Source of the DNA: Mesorhizobium norvegicum
GTDB lineage: Bacteria > Pseudomonadota > Alphaproteobacteria > Rhizobiales > Rhizobiaceae
Length of the DNA: 64,000 bases
Direction: 5' to 3'
NCBI RefSeq assembly: GCF_004919685.1
Contig: NZ_SMYZ01000069.1
Span: 30,577-94,576, forward strand
Translations under genes and position numbers: made by a program
The notes under the pieces: generated by a model
The model's input: the letters and a program-made list of their open reading frames with translations, nothing else
Told to the model about the DNA's origin: nothing
Database searches by the model: none
In this document: in pieces, positions 34,845 through 44,570 of the stretch
Position numbering within the stretch: the first letter of the stretch is position 1
How the letters are laid out: each line of letters opens with the position of its first letter

Positions 34845-36500
34845 CTATCCCAAGGACACGCGATCGAGCAGCAGCCCGGCGGCGATCGGCGGCAGTCCGC
34901 TGACATTCTTGCGCACCGGCACCGGCAGATCGGGGAAATAGCTGAAGATGACAGGCGTCTCGTCGAGCAGCAGCTTCTGGATGTCGGAGGCGGCACTGCG
35001 CTGCGCGCCGACATCGAGCGCCTTGAGATAGCTGGTGACCATGCCGTCATAGGCCGGGCTCTTGAAATGCGCCGCGTTCCACGGGCCGTCGCTGACCAGC
35101 GGGCTCTTCAGGAACACGTTGGGCACGCTGCGATGCGCGTAGTCGGTGATGCCGAGCGGGCTATCCAGCCAGTCCGACTGGCCGAACACCGCCTTGCCGT
35201 AATATTTGTCCTGGTCCTCGATGTTGAGCGAGATGCGGGCACCGATTTCCTTGGCGAAATTCTGGAACAATTGCGCATAGCCGGGAATGTCCGAATAGCG
35301 CAGCGTCGTCAGCGTGATATCGAAGCCGCTGGCGAGGCCCGCCGCCTCAAGCAATTGCTTTGCCTTGGCTATGTCCTGGACGCGCTGCGGCACCGTCTTG
35401 TCGGTCGCCGGGAAGGCCGGCGCGAACGGGCTGTCATTGCCGGTCGCCGCCATGCCTCTGCACAGGCCGTCGACCAGCTTCGAACGATCGATGCACAGCG
35501 CCAGCGCCTGGCGTACGCGCTTGTCGGTGAAGGGGCCGGTGTCGCAGCGCATGTGAAGCTGGCGGTGTGCGGTCGAAGCGACGCGCAACACGGTGATGTC
35601 AGGGCTGTTCAGCACCACCTGGCTGACATCGAGCGGAACAGCATCGAGAATGTCGACCTCGCCGGCCTGCAGCGCCAGGATGCGCGGCTGCACGTCGCCG
35701 TAGAACTTGAACTCGAGACGGTCGGGCAGCGCCTTCTCACCCCAATAGTCGGGGTTGCGGACAAAGGTCGCGCCGACCTTGGGCGTGTAGGTCTCCAGCC
35801 GGAATGGCCCGGTGCCTTCAAAAGTCTTTTCGTAATCGCCCTTGTAGCTCGCCGGCAGGATGACGGCGTTGTAATTGTCGATCGACACCGAATAGGGAAA
35901 GCTGCCATTCGGCGCATCGAGGTGGAAGGCGACGGTGTGGTCGTCGACCTTCTGGGTGCCGCCCTTCGACAGCAGACCTTTGAACACCGATAGCGCGTTG
36001 GAAGCGCCGTTGGGGTCGGCCAACCGGTCGAAGGTCGCGACGACGTCGTCGGCCTTGAAGTCCTCGCCATTGTGGAATTTCACGCCCTTGCGCAGCTTGA
36101 AGGTCCACACGCTACCATCCTCGTTCGGCGCCCAGCTCTCCGCCAGCACCGGCTTCAAGGTGAGGTCCGGCTGCGTGACGCAGAGAAACTCGGCGGTCTG
36201 GAAAACCAGCTGGTAGCTGCCGCTGTCGTAATAGGTGACGGGATCGATGGCGCCGCCCGGCGTCGCCACGCCGGCCCGCACCGTGCCGCCCGGCTTGCCC
36301 TCGGCGCGTGCCTGCTGCGTGCCGAGGCCGCTTGCTGCGACAAGGCTGCCCAGAAAGGGCAGGGAGAGGCCAAGCACGCTGCCATGGCGCAGGAAGTCGC
36401 GGCGGCCCATCCTGCCGGCCAGCAATTCGTCGACAGCGGAATTTTCGATTGCGGTGAGCGTTCTGCGAGCGTTGTCGATCATCCTGAAATGCTTGGGCAT
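34845..36500 (-). CDS. Peptide/opine-type ABC binding protein, Tat-exported (paralogue 1)
   Basis: 551 residues from ATG 36500 (AGGAA nearby). A twin-arginine signal GRRDFLRHGS followed by a hydrophobic run and ARA cleavage site marks Tat export, unusual for this class. The rest is an SBP_bac_5 (DppA/OppA) domain: VWTFKLRKGVKFHNGEDF, TGPFRLE. It is closely similar to the protein at 41473-43137. It is divergent from the LysR gene and separated from the other transporter genes by it, so it may be an alternative binding protein for the same importer. Confidence 0.85.
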   Translation of the reverse strand: MPKHFRMIDNARRTLTAIENSAVDELLAGRMGRRDFLRHGSVLGLSLPFLGSLVAASGLGTQQARAEGKPGGTVRAGVATPGGAIDPVTYYDSGSYQLVFQTAEFLCVTQPDLTLKPVLAESWAPNEDGSVWTFKLRKGVKFHNGEDFKADDVVATFDRLADPNGASNALSVFKGLLSKGGTQKVDDHTVAFHLDAPNGSFPYSVSIDNYNAVILPASYKGDYEKTFEGTGPFRLETYTPKVGATFVRNPDYWGEKALPDRLEFKFYGDVQPRILALQAGEVDILDAVPLDVSQVVLNSPDITVLRVASTAHRQLHMRCDTGPFTDKRVRQALALCIDRSKLVDGLCRGMAATGNDSPFAPAFPATDKTVPQRVQDIAKAKQLLEAAGLASGFDITLTTLRYSDIPGYAQLFQNFAKEIGARISLNIEDQDKYYGKAVFGQSDWLDSPLGITDYAHRSVPNVFLKSPLVSDGPWNAAHFKSPAYDGMVTSYLKALDVGAQRSAASDIQKLLLDETPVIFSYFPDLPVPVRKNVSGLPPIAAGLLLDRVSLG

Positions 36501-36613
36501 GGCTGGATTCCTCGCTTGTCTTGGGGTTCGGCCATCTAGTTCATTGTTGACTGCCGCCGGAAAGCGATATTTTTTGATAGGGGTCATCGAAATTTTCGAT
36601 GCAAGAGGTGGGC

Positions 36614-37516
36614 ATGGACACTGAAAATCTGCGCAGCTTTCTCGAAGTCGCCACGCATGGCAGCTTCACGGTCGCGGCCAGCCGGCTCAACCTCGCCCAG
36701 TCCACTGTCAGCGCGCGGATCAGGGGGCTGGAGGAGCAGTTAGGCCGCCGGCTTTTCGTGCGCGACCGCGATGGCGTCACGCTGACGCCGGCCGGCCGGC
36801 AGTTCCTGCCGCATGCCTCTTCCATCACCCGCACCTGGGAGCAATCGCGGCAGGACATCGCCGTTCCCGATGGCTATGAGACCTTGTTGCGGCTGACCGC
36901 GCCGGCCTATCTGTGGGACCGCATCACCTCGCCATGGGTCGAGTGGATGCGCGCCAGGCGGCCGAACGTGGCGCTGCGGCTCGAAGGCAGCTTTCCGGAC
37001 TCTGCGATCGATCAGCTGGCGGAAGGCCTGCTCGACATCTGCATCCTCTATCTGCCGCGACCGCATCCCGGCATCGTCTACGAAACGCTGGCCGTCGATC
37101 AGGTCGTGCTTGTCCAGCATGCCGCGCAGACCAAGCCGTGGACCGAAAACTACATTCTGATGGACTGGGGGCTGGAATTCCGTATCGAGCACGACCGCGC
37201 CTTTGCCGGCATGGTCAAGCCTGCCATCTCGGCCGGACTGGTCTTCATCGGCCTGCAGCACGTGCTGTCGCAGCAGGCCGCCGCCTATCTGCCGCTCAGC
37301 GCCGTCAGCGGTCATATCGAGCGTGGTGAGATGCGGCGCATCGACAACGCGCCGGTGTTCCAGCGGCCGATCTACCTTGCCTATCCCAGCAACCCTGTCT
37401 CGTCGGACGTCTTGGATGTCGCTTTGACTGGGTTGCGCACGTTGGCGAGAGACTGGGCGGAGGGGCAGGGCTTTTCAGAAGGCGACCGTTCCCTGAGCAT
37501 GGCGGGCCAGGTCTGA
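36614..37516 (+). CDS. LysR-family regulator
   Basis: 300 residues from ATG 36614 (AGAGGTG upstream; an in-frame ATG at 36599 is less likely). N-terminal winged HTH (LRSFLEVATHGSFTVAASRLNLAQSTVSARIRGLEEQL) and a substrate-binding domain. It sits between two oppositely transcribed parts of the peptide-type ABC system and likely regulates the 34845-36500 gene and/or the importer. The 113-nt gap upstream is the probable operator region. Confidence 0.85.
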   Translation: MDTENLRSFLEVATHGSFTVAASRLNLAQSTVSARIRGLEEQLGRRLFVRDRDGVTLTPAGRQFLPHASSITRTWEQSRQDIAVPDGYETLLRLTAPAYLWDRITSPWVEWMRARRPNVALRLEGSFPDSAIDQLAEGLLDICILYLPRPHPGIVYETLAVDQVVLVQHAAQTKPWTENYILMDWGLEFRIEHDRAFAGMVKPAISAGLVFIGLQHVLSQQAAAYLPLSAVSGHIERGEMRRIDNAPVFQRPIYLAYPSNPVSSDVLDVALTGLRTLARDWAEGQGFSEGDRSLSMAGQV

Positions 37517-37549
37517 CCGGCCAAGCCACACTCGCGGCGGTGACGCTCG

Positions 37550-39580
37550 CTATGCCGGCTCGGTCACGGCCGCTTTCTGCAGCCTGGCCAGTTCGGCGTA
37601 AGGAATATGGCAGCGGATCGAATGGCCGGGCTGTGCCTCGCTGAGCGGCGGCTCCTGCTGCTCACAGATAGGGCCTATCTTGCGCGGGCAGCGTGTGTGG
37701 AACACGCAGCCAGACGGCGGGTTGGTGGCGCTGGGGATTTCGCCGTCGAGACGAATGCGCGCCGTCTCGGTCTGGTCGAGTTTTGGCACGGCCGACAGCA
37801 GCGCTTCGGTGTAGGGGTGGTGCGGCCCGGAAAAGACGTCTTCCGACGGTCCGAGCTCCATGATGCGGCCGAGATAGAGCACGGCGATCTTGTCGGAGAG
37901 GTAACGCACCACGGCCAGATCATGCGAGATGAAGATGTAGCTGACGTCTTCCTTCGACTGCAGGTCGGCGAGCAGATTGAGGATCGCAGCCTGCACCGAC
38001 ACGTCGAGCGCCGAGGTCGGCTCGTCGCACACCACGATGCGCGGGTCGCCGGCGAAGGCGCGCGCGATGGCGACGCGCTGCTTCAGGCCGCCGGAGAGCT
38101 GGCGTGGCTTGACGGCGAGATGGCGGTCGGTGAGCCGCACCGAGCGGACGAGGTCGTTGAGACGCGCATCCAGCGCCTTGCCGGAAAGGCCCGCCAGCCG
38201 CTTCAACGCGCGGCCGATCAGGTGGCGGATCGAATGCGAGCGGTTGAGCGCGGAATCCGGATTCTGGAAGACGATCTGCATCGCCTTGATCTGGTCGTCG
38301 CTGCGGTTCTCCAGCCGCGGCGCCAGTGCCTTGCCTTCCAGCTCGATGGTACCGCCTTCGTCGGGCGGCACCAGGCCGAGCAGCAGCCTGGCGAAGGTCG
38401 TCTTGCCGCTGCCGGACTCGCCGACCAGCCCGAGCGTCTCGCCGGGCCGCAGATCGAGCGACACGTCCTTGACGGCGCGCAGCGCATGGCCATGGCTGGC
38501 ATAGGTCTTGTTCAGCCCGGCGACGCGCAGCACCGGTGCTGCCGCCGCCTTTGGTGCGGGCGCCACATCGCTCGGTGTCGCGCGCGGCAGCGCCTGCGCC
38601 TTGTCGTGATGGAAGCAGCGCGACAGCCGGCCGCCCAGATCATAGAGCGGCGGCAATTCGCTGCGGCAGCGGTCGTCGGCGAGCGCGCAGCGATCGGCGA
38701 AGGCGCAGCCTTTGATATCGGCTCCAATGCCGGGCAGAAAACCCGGAATGGTGTCGAGGCGACCCTGATCCTTGCGTTGGCCACCGCGCGGCAGGCAGCG
38801 CAGCAGCGCAACGGTGTAGGGATGGCGCGGATCGTTGAAGATGACATCCGTCGGTCCTTCCTCGACCAGCATGCCGGCATAGAGCACGCCGACCCGGTCG
38901 CACATGTTGGAGACGACGGCGAGGTTGTGGCTGATGAACAGGATCGAAGCCGACAGTTCCTGCCGCAGCTGTGCGATCAGGTCGAGCACCTCGGCCTCCA
39001 CCGTCGCATCGAGGCCGGTGGTCGGCTCGTCGAGGATCAGCATCGAGGGATCGTTGGCCAGCGCCATGGCAATCGCCACGCGCTGCTGCATGCCGCCGGA
39101 AAGCTGGTGCGGGTAGCGCTGCATGACGCTTGTCGGGTCGGAGATGCGCACGCGGTTCAGCATGGCGATGGCGCGGTCGGTGGCCGCTTGTCCGGAGATG
39201 CCGCCGAGTTCAAAAATCTCGGTCAGCTGGCGGCCGACGCGGATCGACGGGTTCAGCGCCTTGCCCGGGTCCTGGTAGACCATCGAGACGCTTTCGGCCC
39301 GCGCCCGCCTGAGCGCCTCGGCATCCAGTTTCATCACATCCTGGCCGTCGAGCGAGATCGCGCCGCCAGTGATCGAGCCGTTGCGCGGCAAATAGCGCAC
39401 GACGGTGAGCGCCACGGTGGATTTGCCGCAGCCGGATTCGCCGACCAGCCCATAGGCCTCGCCCTGGCCGATGGTGAGGCTGAGGTTGCGCAGCACCGCG
39501 CGGTTGCGGCCGGCGACGCGGTAAGCAACCGACAGATCGGTGAGTTCAAGGGCGTTCTTGGCCTTGGCGGACTTAGTCAT
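37550..39580 (-). CDS. Fused double ABC ATPase of peptide-type importer (DppD-DppF)
   Basis: 676 residues containing two full ABC domains: Walker A GESGCGKST and GESGSGKTT; signatures LSGGMQQRVAIA and LSGGLKQRVAIA; Walker B LILDEPTTGLD and VVCDEPTSALD. Each ends with a peptide-transporter C-terminal region with clustered cysteines (CAFADRC...C, CVFHTRCP...C) resembling the Fe-S-like motif of DppD/F. The gene overlaps the upstream permease by 8 bases. Confidence 0.9.
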   Translation of the reverse strand: MTKSAKAKNALELTDLSVAYRVAGRNRAVLRNLSLTIGQGEAYGLVGESGCGKSTVALTVVRYLPRNGSITGGAISLDGQDVMKLDAEALRRARAESVSMVYQDPGKALNPSIRVGRQLTEIFELGGISGQAATDRAIAMLNRVRISDPTSVMQRYPHQLSGGMQQRVAIAMALANDPSMLILDEPTTGLDATVEAEVLDLIAQLRQELSASILFISHNLAVVSNMCDRVGVLYAGMLVEEGPTDVIFNDPRHPYTVALLRCLPRGGQRKDQGRLDTIPGFLPGIGADIKGCAFADRCALADDRCRSELPPLYDLGGRLSRCFHHDKAQALPRATPSDVAPAPKAAAAPVLRVAGLNKTYASHGHALRAVKDVSLDLRPGETLGLVGESGSGKTTFARLLLGLVPPDEGGTIELEGKALAPRLENRSDDQIKAMQIVFQNPDSALNRSHSIRHLIGRALKRLAGLSGKALDARLNDLVRSVRLTDRHLAVKPRQLSGGLKQRVAIARAFAGDPRIVVCDEPTSALDVSVQAAILNLLADLQSKEDVSYIFISHDLAVVRYLSDKIAVLYLGRIMELGPSEDVFSGPHHPYTEALLSAVPKLDQTETARIRLDGEIPSATNPPSGCVFHTRCPRKIGPICEQQEPPLSEAQPGHSIRCHIPYAELARLQKAAVTEPA

Positions 39581-40451
39581 TGAGCGCTCCGTGAACGCCG
39601 TCGGCCGCCAGATTGACGCCGATCACCAGCGAAGCGATGGCCAGCGCGTCGAACAGCACCGTCCACCAGAAGCCGCCGCCGATCATGCCGTAATTGTTGG
39701 AGATCGAGAGCCCCCAGTCGGGCGACGGTGGCTGGATGCCGAAGCCCATGAAGGAGAGCGTGGCGACGGCGAAAATGGCATAGCCGAGCCGCACGGTGGT
39801 TTCGACCAGGATCGGCGGGATGACGTTGGGCAGGATCTCGACGAACATCGTATGCAGCGCGCTTTCATGCCTGAGCTGTGCGGCGGCGACATAGTCGAGT
39901 TCGCGCTCGGCCAGCACCGCGGAGCGCACGGTGCGCGCGATGATCGGCGCGAAGCTGAGGCCAATGACGACGATGACCGTCGTCTTGGATGTGCCGAGCG
40001 CAACGATGGCCAACAGCGCGACGATGACCACCGGGATCGCCATGAAGGCTTCGAGGATGCGGCTGACGACATCGTCGACGAGGCCGCGAAAATAGCCGGT
40101 GAGCAGGCCGAGCGCGGTGCCGGCCACCGTCGCCAGCAAGGTCGCCAGTGGTGCAACGGTCAGGATGTCGCGCGAACCGACGATGACGCGCGAGAAGACG
40201 TCGCGGCCGATCTGGTCGGTGCCGAACCAGTGTTCTGAAGAGGGCGGCGCCAGCGCATTGATTATGTCGTCGGCAAGCGGGTCATAGGGTGCGAAATGTT
40301 CGCCGAACAGTGCGCAGGCAACCCAGAACAGCACGATCGCGAAACCAACAAGGAATGTTCGGGAGCGCAGCAGCGAGAAAAAGACCTCGGCCAGCGGGCC
40401 GCGCCGGCGCGTGTCGTCGGGGGTGGGGGAAGTGGTCTGGACGGCGCTCAT
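39573..40451 (-). CDS. ABC importer permease (DppC-like)
   Basis: 292 residues from ATG 40451, overlapping the next permease stop by ATGA. Contains FGTDQIGRDVFSRVIVGSRD, the OppC/DppC signature, and six membrane segments with an EAA loop around AAAQLRHESALHTMFVEILPNV. An open frame to 41201 overlaps the other permease and is rejected. Confidence 0.88.
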   Translation of the reverse strand: MSAVQTTSPTPDDTRRRGPLAEVFFSLLRSRTFLVGFAIVLFWVACALFGEHFAPYDPLADDIINALAPPSSEHWFGTDQIGRDVFSRVIVGSRDILTVAPLATLLATVAGTALGLLTGYFRGLVDDVVSRILEAFMAIPVVIVALLAIVALGTSKTTVIVVIGLSFAPIIARTVRSAVLAERELDYVAAAQLRHESALHTMFVEILPNVIPPILVETTVRLGYAIFAVATLSFMGFGIQPPSPDWGLSISNNYGMIGGGFWWTVLFDALAIASLVIGVNLAADGVHGALND

Positions 40452-41401
40452 TGATCTGACCCCAGCCGGATGCGCGGATTGAGCACGGAATAGAGGAAGT
40501 CCGCCACAAGGGTGGCCACGGCATAGACGATGCCGATGGTGAGAATGCCGGATTCCAGCATCGGGAAATCCTTGCCGCGCGCGGCGGTGAAGATCAGCGA
40601 GCCGATGCCCTGGTAGCGAAACAGCGTTTCGATGACGACGAGGCCGCCGATGAGATAGCCCGTCTGCGTCGCGATGACGGTGATGGTTGGCAACAATGCG
40701 TTGCGCAGCACATGCCGCCAGATCACCGTGCGCCATGGCAGGCCCTTCAGCACCGCGGTCCGCGTGTAGTCGGAATCGAGCGCCTCGATCATGCCGGAGC
40801 GCGCCATGCGGGCGATGTAGCCGAACAGCACCAGGAACAGCGGCAGCGAAGGCAGGATCAGATAATAGAGCTGCGTGAAGAAGCCGGCGTTGCGCGGCCA
40901 TGCGGCCGATATCGGTAGCCAGCGCAGCCACACACCAAAGATCAGGATCAGAATGATGCCGGTGACGAACTCGGGCAGAACCGTCACCGACAGGCCGCCG
41001 AGGCTGATGATGCGATCGAGCGGGCGGTTGAGGTTGAGTGCGGCAACGACGCCGCCGAGGATGCCGATCGGCACCACCAGCACGAAGGCGACCGCCGCCA
41101 GCTTCATCGAATTGCCGAGCGCATCGATGACGAAGGGCGCGACCGGCGAGCGGAAGATGTAGGACGTGCCCATGTCGCCCTGGACGAAGTTGGAGATCCA
41201 ACCCCAGTACTGGGTCAGCAGCGGGCGATCGACGCCAAGCGTGTGATTGAGCGCATCGACCGCGCGCTGGTCGGCGAACGGGCCCAGTATCGCGCGCCCG
41301 ACATTGCCTGGCAGCACCTGGCCGCCCAGAAACACCATGATGCTGAGCAGGAACAGCGTCACCAGCGACAGCGAGACACGCCGGACAAGGAAGGAGAGAA
41401 T
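40448..41401 (-). CDS. ABC importer permease (DppB-like), probable ATT start
   Basis: The hydrophobic first helix of DppB-type permeases continues upstream of the first standard start (GTG 41362) in the open frame, giving ILSFLVRRVSLSLVTLFLL from an ATT at 41401. An AAGGAG (41415-41410) sits 8 nt before that ATT, and no ATG/GTG/TTG is available there. I therefore propose the rare start ATT, for a product of 317 residues. The remainder has the GDMGTS and LGVDRPL motifs and an EAA loop. Confidence 0.75.
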   Translation of the reverse strand: MLSFLVRRVSLSLVTLFLLSIMVFLGGQVLPGNVGRAILGPFADQRAVDALNHTLGVDRPLLTQYWGWISNFVQGDMGTSYIFRSPVAPFVIDALGNSMKLAAVAFVLVVPIGILGGVVAALNLNRPLDRIISLGGLSVTVLPEFVTGIILILIFGVWLRWLPISAAWPRNAGFFTQLYYLILPSLPLFLVLFGYIARMARSGMIEALDSDYTRTAVLKGLPWRTVIWRHVLRNALLPTITVIATQTGYLIGGLVVIETLFRYQGIGSLIFTAARGKDFPMLESGILTIGIVYAVATLVADFLYSVLNPRIRLGSDQ

Positions 41402-41419
41402 GGCTAAGACTCCTTGTGG

Positions 41420-41445
41420 AGCCAGCCCCCGTGAGGGAGCTGGCT
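41420..41445 (-). other. Intercistronic hairpin after the binding-protein gene
   Basis: agccagc/gctggct with an inner ccc/ggg pair and gtga loop lies between the binding-protein stop and the permease start. As with tmoX, it probably raises binding-protein expression over the permeases. Confidence 0.5.
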
Positions 41446-41472
41446 GTTACAGGATTGGCTTTCCCTTTCCGT

Positions 41473-43137
41473 TCAGGCCTTCGATGCCTTGTCGAGGAAC
41501 AGCTGCGACATCGCGGTCGGCTGCACGCCGGCCACGCCTTTCGCCGTCGCCGTCAGATAGTCGTAGAAATAGCCGAAGATGACCGGCGTTTCTTCGAGCA
41601 GCAGGTTCTGGATCTTGCCTGCCGTTGCCTTCTGCGCCTCGAGGTCGAGTGCGGCGATGTAGCTGGTGGCGAGCGTGTCGTAGTCCTTGTTCTTGAAGTG
41701 CGCGGCGTTCCAGGTACCGTCGCTCTTCAAGGGCGCGGCCAGGAAGACGTTCGGCACGCCGCGGTGACCGTAATCGGTGATGCCCATCACCGAATCCAGC
41801 CAGTTCGATTTGCCAAACACCGCATCGCCGTAATAGGCGCCCTGGTCGAGGATGTTGAGCTCCAGTTCGATGCCGATCTCCTTGACCCAGTTCTGGATGA
41901 GCTGGGCGTATTCGGGGATTTCGAGGTAGCGCTCGGTGGTCAGCGTCACCTTGAAGCCCTTGCCGGCGCCCGCGGCTTCCATCAGCTGCTTTGCCTGGGC
42001 GATATCCTGCTTGCGTTGCGGCACACTCGCATCGGTCGAGGGATAGGCCGGGGCGAACGGGCTGTCATTGCCGGGCGAAGCACGGCCTTTCATCAGGCCG
42101 GCAACCAGCTTGTCGCGGTCGAGGCTGAGGGCGATGGCGCGACGTACGCGCGGGTCCTTGAACGGATCGGAATCGCAGCGCAGATGCAGTTGCTGGTGCG
42201 CGACCGACTTCAGGCTGATGATGTCGATGCCCGGATCGTTGAGCAGTGCGACGCCGGCCAGCACGGGCAACTGGTTGATGATGTCGACCTGGCCGCCCTG
42301 CAGTGCCAGGATCTGCGGCTGCGTGTCGGCGAAGAAGGTGAACTCCGTCCGCTCGGGCAACGCCTTCGGTCCCCAGTAGTCTTCGTTGCGGACGAAGGAG
42401 GCGCCGACCTTCGCCGTGTATTTCTCGATCTTGAACGGCCCGGTGCCGTCGAAGCTTTTCTCGTAGTCGCCCTTGTAGCTCGCCGGGATGATGACGGCGT
42501 TGTAGTTGTCGGAAGACAGCATGTAGGGGAAGTTGCCGTTCGGGGCGTCGAGGTGGAATTCCACCGTGTAGTCATCGACCTTCTTTGAGGCGCCCTTCTG
42601 CAGGATGCCGTTGAACACCGACAGTGCGTTGGACGAGTTTGCCGGGTCGGCAAGGCGGTCGATGCTGGCCACGACGTCGTCGGCCTTCATCTCGCCGCCG
42701 CTGTGGAACTTCACGCCCTTGCGCAGCTTGAAGGTCCACACCGTGCCGTTGTCGTTCGGCTTCCAGCTTTCGGCCAGCGCCGGCTGCAGCACGAGGTCTG
42801 GGCCGTCGACGCAAAGGAATTCGGCAACCTGCTGCATGACCAGCAGGCCGCCGGCGTCCGCGATGGTGACAGGGTCGATTGTCGCCGCCGGCACGCTGCT
42901 GGCAACGCGGATGGTGGCGCCGGGCGCGCCCTGGGCGCGCGCCAGCGACGGCATGCCGCCGAGGCCGGCTGCCATGCCGATACGGCCCAGCAGCGGCAGC
43001 GACAGGCCGAGCAGGCTGCCGTGGCGGACGAAGTCGCGGCGGCTGACCCTGCCGTCGACGAGGCCGTCGATCAGGTGATTTTCAAGCGGCGAGCGATTGC
43101 GCCGGATCAGGTCGAGAATGCTGTAATTCTTGCTCAT
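41473..43137 (-). CDS. Peptide/opine-type ABC binding protein, Tat-exported (paralogue 2)
   Basis: 554 residues. Tat signal SRRDFVRHGSLLGLSLP and an SBP_bac_5 domain with VWTFKLRKGVKFHSGGEM, TGPFKIEKYT. It is first in its operon ahead of the two permeases and fused ATPase. It resembles the 34845-36500 product throughout (shared NDSPFAPA, SYKGDYEK, LDAPNG), consistent with a gene duplication. Confidence 0.88.
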   Translation of the reverse strand: MSKNYSILDLIRRNRSPLENHLIDGLVDGRVSRRDFVRHGSLLGLSLPLLGRIGMAAGLGGMPSLARAQGAPGATIRVASSVPAATIDPVTIADAGGLLVMQQVAEFLCVDGPDLVLQPALAESWKPNDNGTVWTFKLRKGVKFHSGGEMKADDVVASIDRLADPANSSNALSVFNGILQKGASKKVDDYTVEFHLDAPNGNFPYMLSSDNYNAVIIPASYKGDYEKSFDGTGPFKIEKYTAKVGASFVRNEDYWGPKALPERTEFTFFADTQPQILALQGGQVDIINQLPVLAGVALLNDPGIDIISLKSVAHQQLHLRCDSDPFKDPRVRRAIALSLDRDKLVAGLMKGRASPGNDSPFAPAYPSTDASVPQRKQDIAQAKQLMEAAGAGKGFKVTLTTERYLEIPEYAQLIQNWVKEIGIELELNILDQGAYYGDAVFGKSNWLDSVMGITDYGHRGVPNVFLAAPLKSDGTWNAAHFKNKDYDTLATSYIAALDLEAQKATAGKIQNLLLEETPVIFGYFYDYLTATAKGVAGVQPTAMSQLFLDKASKA

Positions 43138-43384
43138 GGGTTTTTACCCTTTCCCCTATTTCTTATGGTTGGCGAAATTTCGTGGATTGCTCCATTTTCC
43201 GGCCGCCAGAGAGGTCTGTCGACTGGAACTTTAGCATGCGGTTTTGTCCGGTCCATCCAGTCGTGGCGTCGATGTGCCGGATTCTTGGCTGCACTGCTCC
43301 ATCGTCTTGTCCGACCTTCCCGACCGAAATCGCGGCGGCTGGCTTCTCGTCTCTTGGCCACTTGTCTTGGTCGCTTGCCGTCAT

Positions 43385-44569
43385 CTAGTTCAGCGGCAAA
43401 CGGCGATAGGTTCCGGGCTTTGCCGGGTCATGATACTTGTTGCACGGTCCTTTCTCGGTAAAGTCTCTGTGACAGGCAGCGAGGTGTTCCCGCGACAGGG
43501 TGACGCCGAGACCGGGACCTTCCGGGACGCGCACGACGTTGCTTCTGGGCGAAAACGGCCCTTCCTCGGTGACATCCATCGGCAGCATGCGAAACAGCGA
43601 CTGGTTCGGCTCCCTGATCCAGCCGAGTGCCGCGCACAGATGCAGATAGGCAGCACTTCCGATGCCGCTGTCGCCGCTGTAGCACCAGAAATCGATGCCG
43701 GCGTGCTCGCAGGCGCCGACGAAGCGCAGCAGGCGGCCGATGCCGCCATGCGTCGTCGGGTTGCCGACGAAGGCGTCGGGCACTTTCATCTCCATGGCGC
43801 GCGCAATGTCGATGTTGTGCGTCGAGAACGGGATCGAGCAATGGCGGCGCAATTCGCGCATCTCCTCGATGGTCGCTACCGGGTCCTCCCAGTTGCGCAC
43901 CCCGAGCTCTTCCAACGGCCGCGCCAGCCGACGCGCGGTGCTGAGCGAATAGGCCTGGTTGGAATCGATGCGGATCATCGCATCGTCGCCGAGTTTGCGG
44001 CGGATCAGCTCGACCATCCTGAGCGAGACTTTCGGGTCCTCGGTCGAGAACTTGCCCTCGAAGAAGGTCGTTCCGTGCGTCTCGTTCAGTTCGACGCAAT
44101 AGTCGGCGACTTCCTCCGGCGTCGTCTCGCCCTTCACATCAGGCCCGTCGCCGCGCAGCGAGAAATAGTCGGTGAACGGGATGTCCTTGCGCACGGCGCC
44201 GCCAAGCAGCTGGTAGAGCGGCTGGTTCCAGGCCTTGCCGCGCAGATCCCACAACGCCATCTCGATGGCGCCGAAAGCCATGATGCGGGTGCGGTCGTTG
44301 ATCGACTGCACACCGGTCCAGTAGGGCAGGCAAACGTTCTCGGCGCCGGCGATGTCGAAGGCATCGCGGCCGACCAGGCGTGGCGCCAGGACATCATTGA
44401 TGATCGCGGCCGCCGCCGGTGTCGGCGCCTCGCCAAGGCCGATCAAGCCATCCTCGGTCTCGACCTCGACAATGGTCGGCGAAAATCCGTCGAGCTCGCC
44501 GAACACCCAGGCGTAGGGCGCCTCGAGGCGCAGATTGATCGGCGTGGCTTTGATGCTGCGGATTTTCAT
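43385..44569 (-). CDS. Enolase-superfamily dehydratase (glucarate-dehydratase/mandelate-racemase-like)
   Basis: 394 residues. A capping domain (1-130) and barrel with metal-ligand candidates Asp202 (IRIDSNQAY), Glu228 (WEDP) and the Ser-Thr-His-Asn segment near 250-252. The usual KxK acid/base motif is not seen; only a single Lys173 (EGKF) is nearby, and no clear His-Asp dyad is found at the end of the barrel (CYSGDSGIGS instead). Specificity is therefore unclear and may be unusual. It is 1 nt from the next enolase gene, suggesting a joint pathway. Confidence 0.75.
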   Translation of the reverse strand: MKIRSIKATPINLRLEAPYAWVFGELDGFSPTIVEVETEDGLIGLGEAPTPAAAAIINDVLAPRLVGRDAFDIAGAENVCLPYWTGVQSINDRTRIMAFGAIEMALWDLRGKAWNQPLYQLLGGAVRKDIPFTDYFSLRGDGPDVKGETTPEEVADYCVELNETHGTTFFEGKFSTEDPKVSLRMVELIRRKLGDDAMIRIDSNQAYSLSTARRLARPLEELGVRNWEDPVATIEEMRELRRHCSIPFSTHNIDIARAMEMKVPDAFVGNPTTHGGIGRLLRFVGACEHAGIDFWCYSGDSGIGSAAYLHLCAALGWIREPNQSLFRMLPMDVTEEGPFSPRSNVVRVPEGPGLGVTLSREHLAACHRDFTEKGPCNKYHDPAKPGTYRRLPLN

Positions 44570-44570
44570 C

